NCBI GenBank assembly: GCA_947034895.1
Contig: OX344764.1
Location: 60,059,348 to 60,123,347, forward strand
Length of the DNA stretch: 64,000 nt
From: Rhytidiadelphus loreus
Lineage: Eukaryota > Streptophyta > Bryopsida > Hypnales > Hylocomiaceae
Reading direction: 5' to 3'
The translations under genes and the position numbers were made by a program. Positions 43,977 through 54,821 of this stretch are shown in pieces. The stretch's first letter is position 1. Every line of letters starts with the position of its first letter. The notes below the pieces were generated by a model. It worked only from the letters and a program-made list of their open reading frames with translations. It was not told the DNA's origin and ran no database searches.

Positions 43977-45862
43977 ATGGCAACCTTCCTTCGCCACTCC
44001 CTGACCGCGATTCGTCGTATAGACGCCCTGATCTACTTCTCCATCATTGTCTTCCTGGTGAGCTACGTCTCCATCGACATCTACATCCGCACCTCCACCG
44101 ACTACGACACCAGACTCTGTGAGTCCTTGATGAACAAGTGGGCGTTCCAGGAAGACAAGTATTGTGGCTCCATCGTGGGCCACCTCCCCGCGAAGAACAA
44201 CTTGTCGCTTCCTGAGGACCACCAGAAAGCGAGCGATGCGTGGCGCCAGATGAAGTGGGTGGGGAAGCCGGCGGTGTGTAGGGTCAAGGGGCATCAGATC
44301 GAAGCTCTCGATGATGTGCACAACTTCCGTCGAGGGTATGCGCTCAAGTATACGTGGGATGTAGAAGACAAGACGCACATTCTGCCCTGGCTGCTCGGGA
44401 ACCGGTAAGGCGGACGAACCTTGTATCCAATCTGAATTTCCTGGAGAATATGCTAAGAGTTCACAACATTTTCACATGTAGAAAGACAAATCTTAACGTG
44501 GAAAAACGCAAGTGGAAACTTAGTCTTTTGATTTTTTACTGTGCTTCTTGTAAGTTGTTTGCTTTGAAAACACAGAATTGTCCATAGATTGGTCCATAGG
44601 AGTCATGAAAATCCCAAATGATCAAACAGTATTTGACTTATGGCTCACAGATAATAATCCTTTCCTGATAAATATAAAACTCAATCTAAATTGTCGATGT
44701 CGTGGCATAATCGATTAGTTGCTTTCATCAGAGAAACCTATCATTATCCTCTCAAAATCTCCCATACTCTCTTTTTCCCCAAGTCGATGGTGAAGGGTAA
44801 ACATGAAGTCGGAAATTGGGGTGGTTTCATAGAAGTCAGTATAGGGTTCTGGACCGAAGTGGGTAAATCCATCTCATGAAAACACCACTTTCTCATGAGA
44901 CATCAAAGGGGAACCAAAATCATTTGATTTGATTTGTTGGCTCCGGACTGAAGAGGAGGTGGCTTTGCATTGACAGAAGCTCCCCTGAGGGAGTTTGAGG
45001 AAGTTGAGTAGCAACCTCACTCCAAGATCGAAGAGCGAGTCAATGATATAGGGACAGAGTCTGTAGTAGTGTAGCTGCTTGTTTTTAGTTACGTGAAGAG
45101 ACCACTGTTGTTTGTAATCAAAACACCAAATAGTGAATCTATCATGGGTTTGTTACACTTCACATATGTGATCTAAAGAGCTACACTGAAGTTGCCTACA
45201 TCTGAATGAGACATTGATTTGAGACTGTTTCTCACCTGCCATTGATGGGACGTTATTGTGGCCTCCATTCCAGGGTGGATCTCAACCTGCGCAAGCGTCG
45301 CGTGCTCCTGGACCTGGGCGGCAACATGTTCAACACGAGTATCCAGTGGTTCATGCGCATGTACCCGTGCGACTTCACGGAGGTTCACGTGTTCGAGATC
45401 GACACGAGGCTCTTCCAGTTCCCTTCCTCCCCCTACGAGGAGTCCTCCAACGTGGCCGAGCCCAACATGCTGGCGGTGGCCGTGAACGAGACGCCGCGCA
45501 TCCCTTCGTGGATGATCCAGCGGATGAAACTCTACAACGTGTTCGTGTCCGACGGCGACGACGTGGAGCGTAACATGATCAACATCACGCGCTTCATCAA
45601 AGAGGAGCTGCGGCTCACGGCTGAGGATGCGGTGGTGGTGAAGATGGACATCGAGGGCAGCGAGTGGGACATTCTGCAGCGGTGGACGCAGGATCCCGAC
45701 ATGGCGGCCATTGTGGATGAGCTCTTCGTGGAGATTCACTACAGTGATTTTAGCATGGGAGGGTTTGGGTGGTTTCAGTTTAAGGAGCACACGAGGGAGC
45801 AGGCTGTGCATCTGCTGGCGGGGTTGAGGGCGAAAGGGTTCTTTGCTCATGCGTGGCCATGA
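43977..45862 (+). CDS. Membrane-anchored FkbM-like methyltransferase family protein (plant DUF7870 type)
   Basis: Two exons, 43977-44404 and 45274-45862; donor CCG|GTAAGG and acceptor TTCCAG join in phase 2. The product is about 338 residues. Residues 17-40 (IDALIYFSIIVFLVSYVSID) form one membrane segment, suggesting a type II Golgi or ER anchor. The second exon starts a SAM-methyltransferase-like fold: RVLLDLGGNMFNTS (glycine loop), EVHVFEID (acid ending strand 2), then VVVKMDIEGSEWDIL, the FkbM hallmark, and VDELFVEIHYSDFSMGGFGW near the end. It stops at HAWP. Plant members of this family have no firmly established substrate that I can name. Codon use is GC-rich in exon 2, unlike its surroundings, typical of an expressed host gene. 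Confidence 0.88.
44405..45273 (+). other. Intron of the DUF7870-type gene
   Basis: 869 bp, AT-rich, GT at 44405 and AG at 45272-45273. No other feature seen in it. Confidence 0.85.
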
Positions 45863-47563
45863 AATCATTTGTTATCTATCTCCTGTCAGTTTCACTACCG
45901 CAATGGCGCAAGATTGCAGTTTGAAAATGGGAGGTGGTTTAGATTGAAAGAGATGGAGGTCTCAAACTGGATCCCCACTCTTTGAAAGAGCTGGAGATGT
46001 CCAAGTTGAGCCTGCAATCTTCGAAAGAGCCGGAGATTTCCAAGTTTGGAGGAGAGGGTTATGTCTGATACCCGGCTTGGACCTAACGGCGCTTGTCTGA
46101 TTCTTTAGTGTATATCAGTATTGGAGGGTCCTTTTGCGCTTGCTGTGACTTCTAGAAAGTTTTAGGGAGTATTCATTTTTTATAGCCCGATTTTGAGCCT
46201 GCAAGCATGCCTGTTCTACTTACCCTGGGATTAGTTCATGGGTTTCTTCACGAATGCTTTGCTCTCAAAAATTGGCCCAGGCATCCCAAGGAAGCATATT
46301 TGACGTCTTCGGGGAGGAAATGACTCTGGTATATTGTGGTACTGTATTGGCTGGCAGATCAGATCCATTTTTTTAGAGTAGGTGAGATGACGATTAGTTC
46401 AGTGCGCTTTCTTTCATTTGTAGCCGTGGTTCAGCGAGGTGGGCCTTGGTGAATACTATTCTCTTTTATTAGAGTTGCAACTGGGATAGCAAAAGGGTGA
46501 GTAAGCTTGGACCTTGCCTTTGATCTGTGCAAGGCTGCAAGCTGGTAGTCTGATTGTGTTAGTAAGTTTCTGAGTGGGGTTTCGATATTTATTGGATCGC
46601 CAGCATGTCATATTTCTGGAGAGATTATGAAGGATTTGAGTAATGGAACATTCATATGTTTTCAGTGATTTGGAGTGAGAATTCCTGTTTCATTAATTTT
46701 GGATGCTTGTCTTTCTATTCCTGGATGTTTTGTAGGGAACATAGCAACTAGCACAGCAGACAGTATTAAGGAGGTTAATAGTGATTGGAGATGGGGAGTG
46801 TTGCACCATGCCCCACCAGTATTGTAGCTCTCTTGAAAAAGATGAGAAGCAAATGTGCAACATCTCGCAAACCATTCATAAACCCCAAGTACGGTAGTAA
46901 AGGTGACTACCTTGAATTATATATTGTTTGTACAACCTCTAAATGGACAGGATTAATTTCATTAATTTGATTGGTCGAATTTATATCAACAGAATCAGTG
47001 AAGGGTATTTCATTTTTAAAATTGGACCAAAGAAGTTTTCATATGATTGTGAAAATTGCTAAAAAATACATGGGACCCAATAGAATCTTTTAGAGTAGGA
47101 TAGAAGTGTAGCTATTCATCCTTGAAATTTTGTGTGAAAAGGGGAGATGTTCTATAGTACTTTAACTTCCAATGAGTGCTTTTGAATTTTTTTAGACCAA
47201 TGATTCCCATGATATCAAAATGGATGATTTTCATGGGCTCTAGTCCATCATTTAAGGGTTAATACAGAATCTAAGTTACCATAACCAATGACCAAGGTTG
47301 TCATTCCTTGCTGAATAATTAATTATAGTTGGCAAATGTAATTTGACAAATGCTTGAAAATAGAAAGATTCTTCTTTTCTCCTATACAACAAGAAATATC
47401 CCAACAATTCTGGCAACAATTCCAGCATCTATTTTTAGAAATATAATTTGGTACAGGGTACGGTATTCATCTTCCACCGATAAGTTACAGTATTCTGAAT
47501 TGTGGTTGCCAGGCCAGCTTCGTGCCCAACTTCCAGTCCAAGTGTGGCTACAGAAAGTGCACA
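45863..47563. other. 3-prime flank and intergenic DNA, no gene recognised
   Basis: The first several hundred bases are mixed in composition and probably include the 3-prime untranslated region. An imperfect repeat of GAAAGAGCTGGAGAT/GAAAGAGCCGGAGAT lies at about 45985-46040. No coding exon chain is visible. Confidence 0.5.
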
Positions 47564-47740
47564 TAGTCAGGGGTGGTGTGAGAATGTGTTGTGATCTTGG
47601 CTTCTGTTGCAATTGGCCCAGCCTCATTTGTGCAAAAAAAACCCCAAAAAACTCTTGCTAGACTAGCTTGCACTTGCTTGCTTGACTATCGTTGCAATAG
47701 AAGCCAAGGTCACAACACATTCTCACACCACCCCTGACTA
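47564..47740. repeat. Inverted repeat with 50-bp arms
   Basis: 47564-47613 and 47691-47740 are inverted copies with about three mismatches over 50 bases, separated by 77 bases. Each arm includes GGGGTGGTGTGAGAATGTGT or its inverse. It may be a small foldback element or the ends of a deleted one. Confidence 0.85.
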
Positions 47741-47989
47741 TCTTTGCCATTTTGTACTGCATCTCCTGTTCAGTACTAGGCATACCAGTCCAATCAGAGC
47801 TGGGGTAACAGGCATTAGAAGAGATTTCAGGATTTTGAGGGCCGTTCCCGGCGCTGTTCTCCCGGCAGTGAAAGAACGTCACTGTCATATTTATTTATTT
47901 TTGAAAAAATAAATAAATAATTAAATAAATTTAAGTCCTTAAAATGAGAAACAAAGTGTGTGTGTTTTTTATATATTTTTTCGAAAAAA

Positions 47990-48018
47990 CTGACCTGGCA
48001 GTCTCTCGGCCAGGTCAG
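47990..48018. repeat. Perfect 10-bp stem hairpin
   Basis: CTGACCTGGC and GCCAGGTCAG flank a 9-base loop. The surrounding words (GGGAACTCACA, ACCCTC, CATGTAATG) recur in the same order at 55790-55845, so this is part of a dispersed repeat. It is not near a gene end, so I do not call it a terminator. Confidence 0.5.
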
Positions 48019-48240
48019 CATATGCGGGGAATAATGGGTTTCGGCAGTTCTCAGGGGGGCTTCGAGTTGGGAACTCACAACCCTCCCCGAGAGTCAAAAC
48101 ACATGTAATGGCAGTGTCTGAAAACCCCCAAAACATTCACCTCATATGGATGGACGGACATGGCATAATGTTACTCTGGGTCCCAGTGTACTGAGCTACT
48201 TTTGAAATTCCACTTGAACATGTGAATTTACCCACCCCCC

Positions 48241-48522
48241 CTAAGGTAGGTACACCCAAAACTGCCACTTTTTAATACTGAGCCTATCTACTATTATCTT
48301 ATCAGACTGGTCAGATTTTCATATGTTCTTGTTGGCAAGTTTAAGGAGGTTCCAACGCACCAGAGAACTTGGCATTTGGATATTGTATGCAAAAGTTATT
48401 AAGGAACAAAGTTTGATTCTAAAAATGTTTCTTCCACATAGGTACATAACTGATTTTGGAGATGTACACACAGTGAAGATGGCGCTTTAAAGTCAGTGCC
48501 ACATTTGGGTGTACCTACCTTA
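48241..48522. mobile_element. Small TIR element, 282 bp
   Basis: Starts CTAAGGTAGGTACACCCAAA at 48241 and ends in the inverse at 48522. The inverted repeats are identical for about 20 bases and continue imperfectly (CTGCCACT versus TGTGGCACT). No coding sequence. A target duplication is unclear: CCCACCCCCC on the left, AACCCAAATC on the right. The superfamily cannot be assigned. Confidence 0.7.
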
Positions 48523-48965
48523 GAACCCAAATCCCTAATATGATCACCATAACATTCAGTAGCTAGCCTTGACTGAGGCTACCTTTTCCTCTTTGGAGTC
48601 CTCTCTACAAGATTTACACTCACGTACGTCATTAATTTAAGCTTTGGTACCGGGATGGTGGTAGTACATTTATGGTATGCTTCATTATTTTTTGCTAATT
48701 CTAGGATTGCATACAATTCAACAAATAAGAAAAATGGTTTGTCAAAACTCCAAAGGATCCAACAAGTATTATACCAACACAATTTTATTGTCTGCCACCA
48801 AATACCCATTTAGATAGTAAAATGAACAAATTGCATCAATGACATTGGTGGCAGTTGGAGGTAGAGACGTCATTTCTATATTGAATTTCATTGTGCATCA
48901 TTAGTCCTCAAAGGGTATGGGATAATTTGAAGATGAGAGCTTGATTTGTTCATTGTCAAAACAAA

Positions 48966-49322
48966 AAATTATGTTTGAAGTAGAATTTCATACCTCATTT
49001 AGGCATAGTAGAATAACTTTTCTAAAAAAACATTGAACTAAAAAAAGTTGTCAAATCAATTTAAATTCCATCTCCAAAAATACATTGAGATTTCAATCCT
49101 CCAATCAAAAGAGAGGATGTTTGAAAATGTAAAAAAAAGTGTTCCTTCCAACCCTTCTCTAAGAATTGTTCATAACTTTTGATTGGAGGATTGGAATCTC
49201 AAACGAATTTTTGAAGATGAAACTTTACTTAATTTACCAACTTTGTTTAGTTGAAACTTTTTTGAGAAAAATTATCCTACTGTGCATAAATGAGGTTTGA
49301 AATTTTATTTCAAACACAATTC
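48966..49322. repeat. Foldback with arms of about 145 bp
   Basis: 48966-49110 and 49178-49322 are inverted copies at roughly three-quarters identity, closest in the CTCCAATCAAAAG part next to the loop and in the ACCTCATTTA-GCA part. The loop is about 67 bases. A transcript would form a long hairpin, as old MITEs do. Confidence 0.8.
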
Positions 49323-49325
49323 CTG

Positions 49326-50565
49326 CCTTTGACTTAATTATAAGTGGTTGAACTTCTACTCATTCTAATTTACATATCCCACATAAATTGTATTACCTCC
49401 TACCACCTCAAATCTATATGTATATAGCTTCTCTTCTTACTCAAAAATTAAAATTAAAATTGACTTTTGTATCAACGCAAGCTACTTGTTTGGTTCATTG
49501 TTTCCAATGAATGTAGGGTGCTTAATCGTCCATACATTTTTAATGGGTTGGAACTTACTTCAAAGTACATTGGGTGTGAAATATTCCACATCATTCCATT
49601 GGAAGAGAGGCACCGCAACTCATTGCTACTGAATGTTACGACGAGGAAAAGTAAACCTATCCGTGGAGAAAATTTAAGTTTTTGAAAGGACTGGATGTCC
49701 AATAGTCACCTCAACAGGTGTGACTCATAGCATTTGCCATTCACAATCAAGTTTACCAATACAATGATTGTAACTGCCTTCTTCTCAACACAAAGCCGCA
49801 GCTAATAAAAATAAAATGGTACCAAAATTTAGCCACAATTCTCGATGGGTGAAGCAACCAATATCTCCACCAAGTCTCATTCTACATGGCCCCAAGTGCA
49901 AACGGCATTAGCGATGTTCTTCATGTCAGAGCTTATGGTGAAAATAAACAAGGCCTTCAACAAGAAGAAGAGAGGTTGTTTGGCTTCGGATTCAACAAAT
50001 TGAAGATTCACTCTTTTGGATTGTGTGCATTCTCTAAAATGTGAGAAACTACGTAAGAATGAGACTTGAATCATGACGTTCTTAAGTTTTTCAATGAATG
50101 CACCAATCTTTACTTTTCCTCTTACAACATACAATAAATCACGATTTGATTTGGATTAGGTGAATTTCTTCTTTCTCACTATAAGTCTCAATCTAGTGTC
50201 ACTCTAGGAGCTACAACGAGGGAGCTCTTGAAGTGATCGATACTTGGAACTCTTCCAAATTTCTTGAACTTCGTCAAACTCGTCAAAGCAAAAGATAGAG
50301 CATCTTGGATACCTTCATTGTTCTCCTTGAATTAGAAATGCACCCTAGATGTTAACATCAGAATGTTATGATTCCAAAAGATTTATATACATGTAAGCCA
50401 ATGATGCAATTACAATTTAAATGGTAAAACAGCATGGAATATGAAAGGTTGCAATTCATGTGTTTCAAAGGTCACACAGAAAACAATCTACAACTCGAAC
50501 CAACTCAAGAAAGTTGGTGCTTTGCCAGTGTTTACGCTTACAAGCAACCGAAATAATCATTATCA
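49326..50565. other. Intergenic DNA, no gene recognised
   Basis: Short ORFs only (for example 49467-49685 and 49877-50134), no domain and no matching splice sites. AT-rich apart from short stretches. Confidence 0.5.
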
Positions 50566-51460
50566 ATGGCAAATTGTGACTCGCCTTTTAGTTTCTGGAG
50601 TCCCACAGTAAGTCCTCGTAAGCCACAATACGAATGCAACAATACGAGCTCTGCTCGGATTGCTCGGATTGTTGACCGAATGCAATCAAATTCCAAAACT
50701 CCTTTCCCACTCAACATGACACCTTCTTACACGTGCACCTCTACCAAAAACTCCAATGACTCCACCACCACCGACTCCGCCAAAAAGGAGTCTTCCTGTC
50801 AACATGCACAACCCAAAACACCAACTCTTCGAGTTCCCGCAGGAGGAGGCTTCAAGGGCATCACTCACAAACCCAAAGTGATTCTCATGAAGAGCTTGGC
50901 TAAGCCAGGGGAAGGTTTGGTCACCACCAAGTATGATCAAACTTGCCACGATTGTAAGAAATACAAAGCAGACAAAGTGAAACCCATTGAGAAGTTGATT
51001 GCAGACACGAGGAAAAATGCTAAACTTTGTGCAGAGTGTGAGTGCCATGTGGAAGAGAAGGAAGCGAATTATTTGAAATCCAAGGGGCACTTGAAGGGGA
51101 GGAGAAGGAGAAGGTTTCTATGCCTCCTGTTGATATTTGTTGTATGGAAGATTGCGTGGGAAAAGGGTTTATAATAAAGCAAGTTTGAAGAAGAAGCAGG
51201 TCCCTACTGCAGTTCGTCTCATGGATTGGCCTTGGTACTAGTCGAGGTACTTCCCTACTGCAGCTTCACGAGTTGCCAAAAGGATCATCCAAGACAAGGT
51301 GGATGCTGAGAATGCCAAACTACATCCTCAACCTGTTGTAGAATTTGAAGTGTGTTTTCTTCCACCTCCACCTAAATTTGTTGCAGAAAAACCTACTGAA
51401 AAAACTCCAAAAAGATCTGCACTTGGTGAGATTAACTTCGATGTTAGGAGTTGTGTTTGA
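50566..51460 (+). pseudogene. Decayed gene of unknown family with a destruction-box-like motif
   Basis: A 202-codon ORF (50566-51174) begins MANCDSPFSFWSPTVSPRKP, is Ser/Thr/Lys-rich, and has a CHDCKKYKAD...CAECECH cysteine set near residues 130-160. It then runs into a polybasic frame with a hydrophobic tail that looks shifted. Further on, other frames read LKKKQVPTAVRLMDWPWY, a stop, then SRYFPTAASRVAKRII and KTPKRSALGEINF, ending near 51460. The continuity of sensible peptide across frames suggests one coding region broken by a frameshift and a stop, or unrecognised short introns. RSALGEIN resembles an APC/C destruction box. I do not recognise the family. Confidence 0.45.
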
Positions 51461-54400
51461 TCACAACATTTTGATGTCTTTGGAGTCCAAATACACAAAC
51501 TATATAAGGTCACTACACCTAGTTGTAACATGTCTCCAAAACTTGACCCCAATAGACCCCAATAAATTCTTACCCGATTCCATTCATGAGAGTATAGGGT
51601 CAATCTTGGGATCACTTGCCTTCAACCCTTTGAAAATTCATAGTTAATTTATACGGTGTCAAAAGATGCATGCTAAGAATATCTCGAATCCCTTTTTGAC
51701 TCCCAACGAGAGCAAGTAAAGAAGAAGGCAAAATATTTAGCCTTTGTTACAAGTTGAATTTTTGACTAATAGGTTGAGGGAATTGAGATCATGCATGTGA
51801 AGTCTACACACTAAAAAATAGACATTGACAGAGTTCAGCAAGACCCCTTCTACAATAGTGGTTTCTTAATGATTTTGTCCATCACCGTGTGAAATATTTT
51901 TTTGCGTAAAGCCCAACGACACAATGCCACTCTTGTTGTATAATGTCATGATAGTCTAAATCTCTTAAAGACTAGTGGTGCAAATTTGGATGACGAATGA
52001 CATCAAATATGTCCCATGTGTATAATAACCTTGGATTTTTTCATCCATTCAATTTTAAGAGATTCTTATAAGATTTTATAACTTCAAACTTCAAACTTCA
52101 GCGAAGAGCTTGAAAACAACAACTTTCATTGTCCAAGTGTTTCCATACCCAACAAATCTATTGCCAAATGGAAAGTGTAACCGAAAGTCACCACTTCATC
52201 ACACCAAGGTGCAACAACCATCTTTCCATTACTCAAAGCAACCATGAAACCATCCTAGCGTCCCTTGTCAGTGATTGCAATGCAGTCTCTTCCCGAGCAC
52301 TTCCCCAGATCTCTTTCTGCATTGTGCACAACATCCCCCTGAGTTTCTCAGCAAAGTCAGCCATGGGAATATCTTGAAATCAGCCCTGAGTTTTGTCATC
52401 CAAGTCCCAGCAAACTACTCAAACCTGCAATATTCTAGTGAGCAAAAATCTACTTACTCCCACTGTAGAATGCCACTGTAGAAACACGCAGTTGCCAGCA
52501 AGAAAGAAACAATTACGATGGCAACGAGCACAAATGAATTAGCACTAACTTGTTTCTTTCCAAAAATTCTGGGACTAATCTCGATTCTCAAGGCTACACC
52601 TTGCAGGATTGTAGTTCGATCTCCCGTCATCCTTCACTCTGAAACCTGATTATTGCAAGCTGTATTGATTTCTTGGAAGCCAATCAAAGTTCACAGGTTC
52701 AATTTGAATTCACCAAACTGCGGTACAGTGAACTTCGGCGGCTTATAACTTCTTCAGAAAGTTTTTTTTTCAATAATTTTTGTTGGAAAAGTTGCGCATA
52801 CTAGTCTAGTTCTTGTGGTAAGAATTTCATATCAATCCAAGAAGTTATGATTGACTGTGAAGCATTTTAGTAGAGGTAGGTTCAGCTATAGATGTGTTTT
52901 TTTGCTACTTTTTTCACTGTTTTTTGACGTTTCAAAACAATTTTGCAAACGCAATGAGTCAATTGAGTGATTTTTTTTCCACTGAAGTGTTTGACTTTTG
53001 GTTTTGAATCACTTTGTAGTTTAAATTTTTTCCATTTGAGTAGGTTTAGAAATCAAATTTCACCTCCAAATGTGTTTTTAGGAAAACTTCAGCATCTTTT
53101 TTCAACACTAAAACCTTATAATCTTGCAATCTAAGCGGTCAAATGACTCCAAATTTGACCCACGTTATCCACAACATGTACACTACAAGATTGTATGGTT
53201 GAAATCTCTATAACTTAGCAACATTTACATCTATAACACTTCAAAATCAATGATGTTTTTGAACTCAAATGGACCTTAGGCGATGAGGAAAAAATCTGGA
53301 AAAAATCTGGATAGGCGCTAGACTCTTTTGCTGGGGGTTGAGTCAGTCCTTTGTTGTCTCCATGCACCATCACCATAGCTCCTATCTTCAACCAGGAAAC
53401 ACCATGGCAAGAATATTAGAGAATGCAGAATTCAAATTACGAGAATATTGATAACAGTGAAAGAAATTGACAGGGTTGATATTCATTCGTATCAATTAAA
53501 TCATAACCACGTGACAAACAGAAACATGCTACAATTTCACTTCAAACCCAAAGATGGAGCACAGCAAATACTTACCGTTCTGGTGGAAAGACCCCACTAA
53601 TTTTTCCACACCATTAAAATATAACATTCATTCATATTCCCATCCTTTGAAATGTATGTCGAAGATTTTGCGTTTAACTTTTCCCAAACAGTGTGACGTA
53701 GCTCCTTGCACACCACGCCCTGTGGCAGGAATGGATCCTTTCTTATTAGAATGGCGTGAGGATTTCAAATGTAGTCACATGTCTGAACCATCTCCTTGGT
53801 CTCAGTATGTGCAGAGACAGGCAACCAGATGAATAAAAGTGGGCCTGACTCGGCACTGCAAAAAATGTCCTCGAAGCCTTAATTTAAAAGGTGGTACTTC
53901 AGGACCTCACCTTTTACACCCTTGATGGCTGGAACGACTAGAAACTCATCGTAAACTCATTGATATAGCTCCAAAATCTGATACACAAATCAATATATAA
54001 GTTCTCCGTCATGAAAGGGTTTTAAGAAGAAAAAAAATCACAACTCAACTATGAATTCATTGAAAGGTTGTCTCTCTGCAGGTTCGTCTTTGTGGTGAAC
54101 GCAGTATGACTCTTTTTTGCCACAAAAAGTCACGACTCCTGCATGATGAAGCGAAATACTCGTAGTAGATTTGCCTGATTCATTTCCAAACTGTATTGAA
54201 ACAATTTTTTGGTTCGATCATCGAGAAAAAGACTCTGAAAATGAAATCCAACCTTTTGCTGACTACTGTTTCTCAATACAAGTTGTCCATTTCCTACCAA
54301 TGATGACATGATGTGCATGGCTAATTGAGAACTCATGTGATCAACAAATAAGATAAGAAAATGATTTGGAATTCAATTGTCGACGATACTCTGAATTCAA

Positions 54401-54669
54401 ATCTTCTAACAGAAGTCCCAACTGATGAAAGGGGTGGGGTGCTTGAACTTCCTGTGCAATTAGTTGATTTTGATTGGAAGATCTCAATGACCATGAATCC
54501 ATTTTGTGAAAACATGGTACTTTTGCAAGAAAGATCCAAGCAACAAGAGAGGGGTGATTATAATCTCAATGGAATAACCTTAGTTGATTTCAAACAAATC
54601 TTAATTAATAACCAATTTTTCTTCTTAAAATCTAATGAAGTCTAATAAGTAGCACATCAAGGTTGTTCA
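51461..54669. other. Intergenic DNA with isolated ORFs, no gene recognised
   Basis: ORFs at 52129-52377, 53554-53832 and 54361-54645 are open for 80-95 codons but have no domain, no paired splice sites and no continuity. Some could be remnants of the same decayed locus. Confidence 0.45.
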
Positions 54670-54821
54670 AGGGACCACGGTAATAGGTCCACGATAATAG
54701 GTTCATGGAAATAGTTACTAAAATTTACCAAAAATAATAAATTTTGACCTAAATTTTTAGATGGAATCTTTTTAAAATTATATACTCATAGGCTCACAAG
54801 CTCACAAAATAGCAACCTTTG
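54670..54821 (-). mobile_element. Solo terminal fragment of the MULE family
   Basis: The end CTCACAAAATAGCAACCTTTG, inverted CAAAGGTTGCTATTTTGTGAG, matches the MULE tip form. Upstream, GGTAATAGGTCCACGATAATAG and AAATTTACCAAAAATAATAAA match, in reverse orientation, the sub-end sequence at 14330-14400 and 17690-17750. The next ten bases would be the duplication (ATATACTAGT), but no partner end was seen in the window. It is a deleted or very short relative. Confidence 0.65.

Noticed and set aside
45173..45868. Minus-strand ORF of 231 codons opposite the methyltransferase exon
   Set aside because: Antisense shadow of a GC-rich exon; the plus strand has the FkbM motifs and correct splicing.
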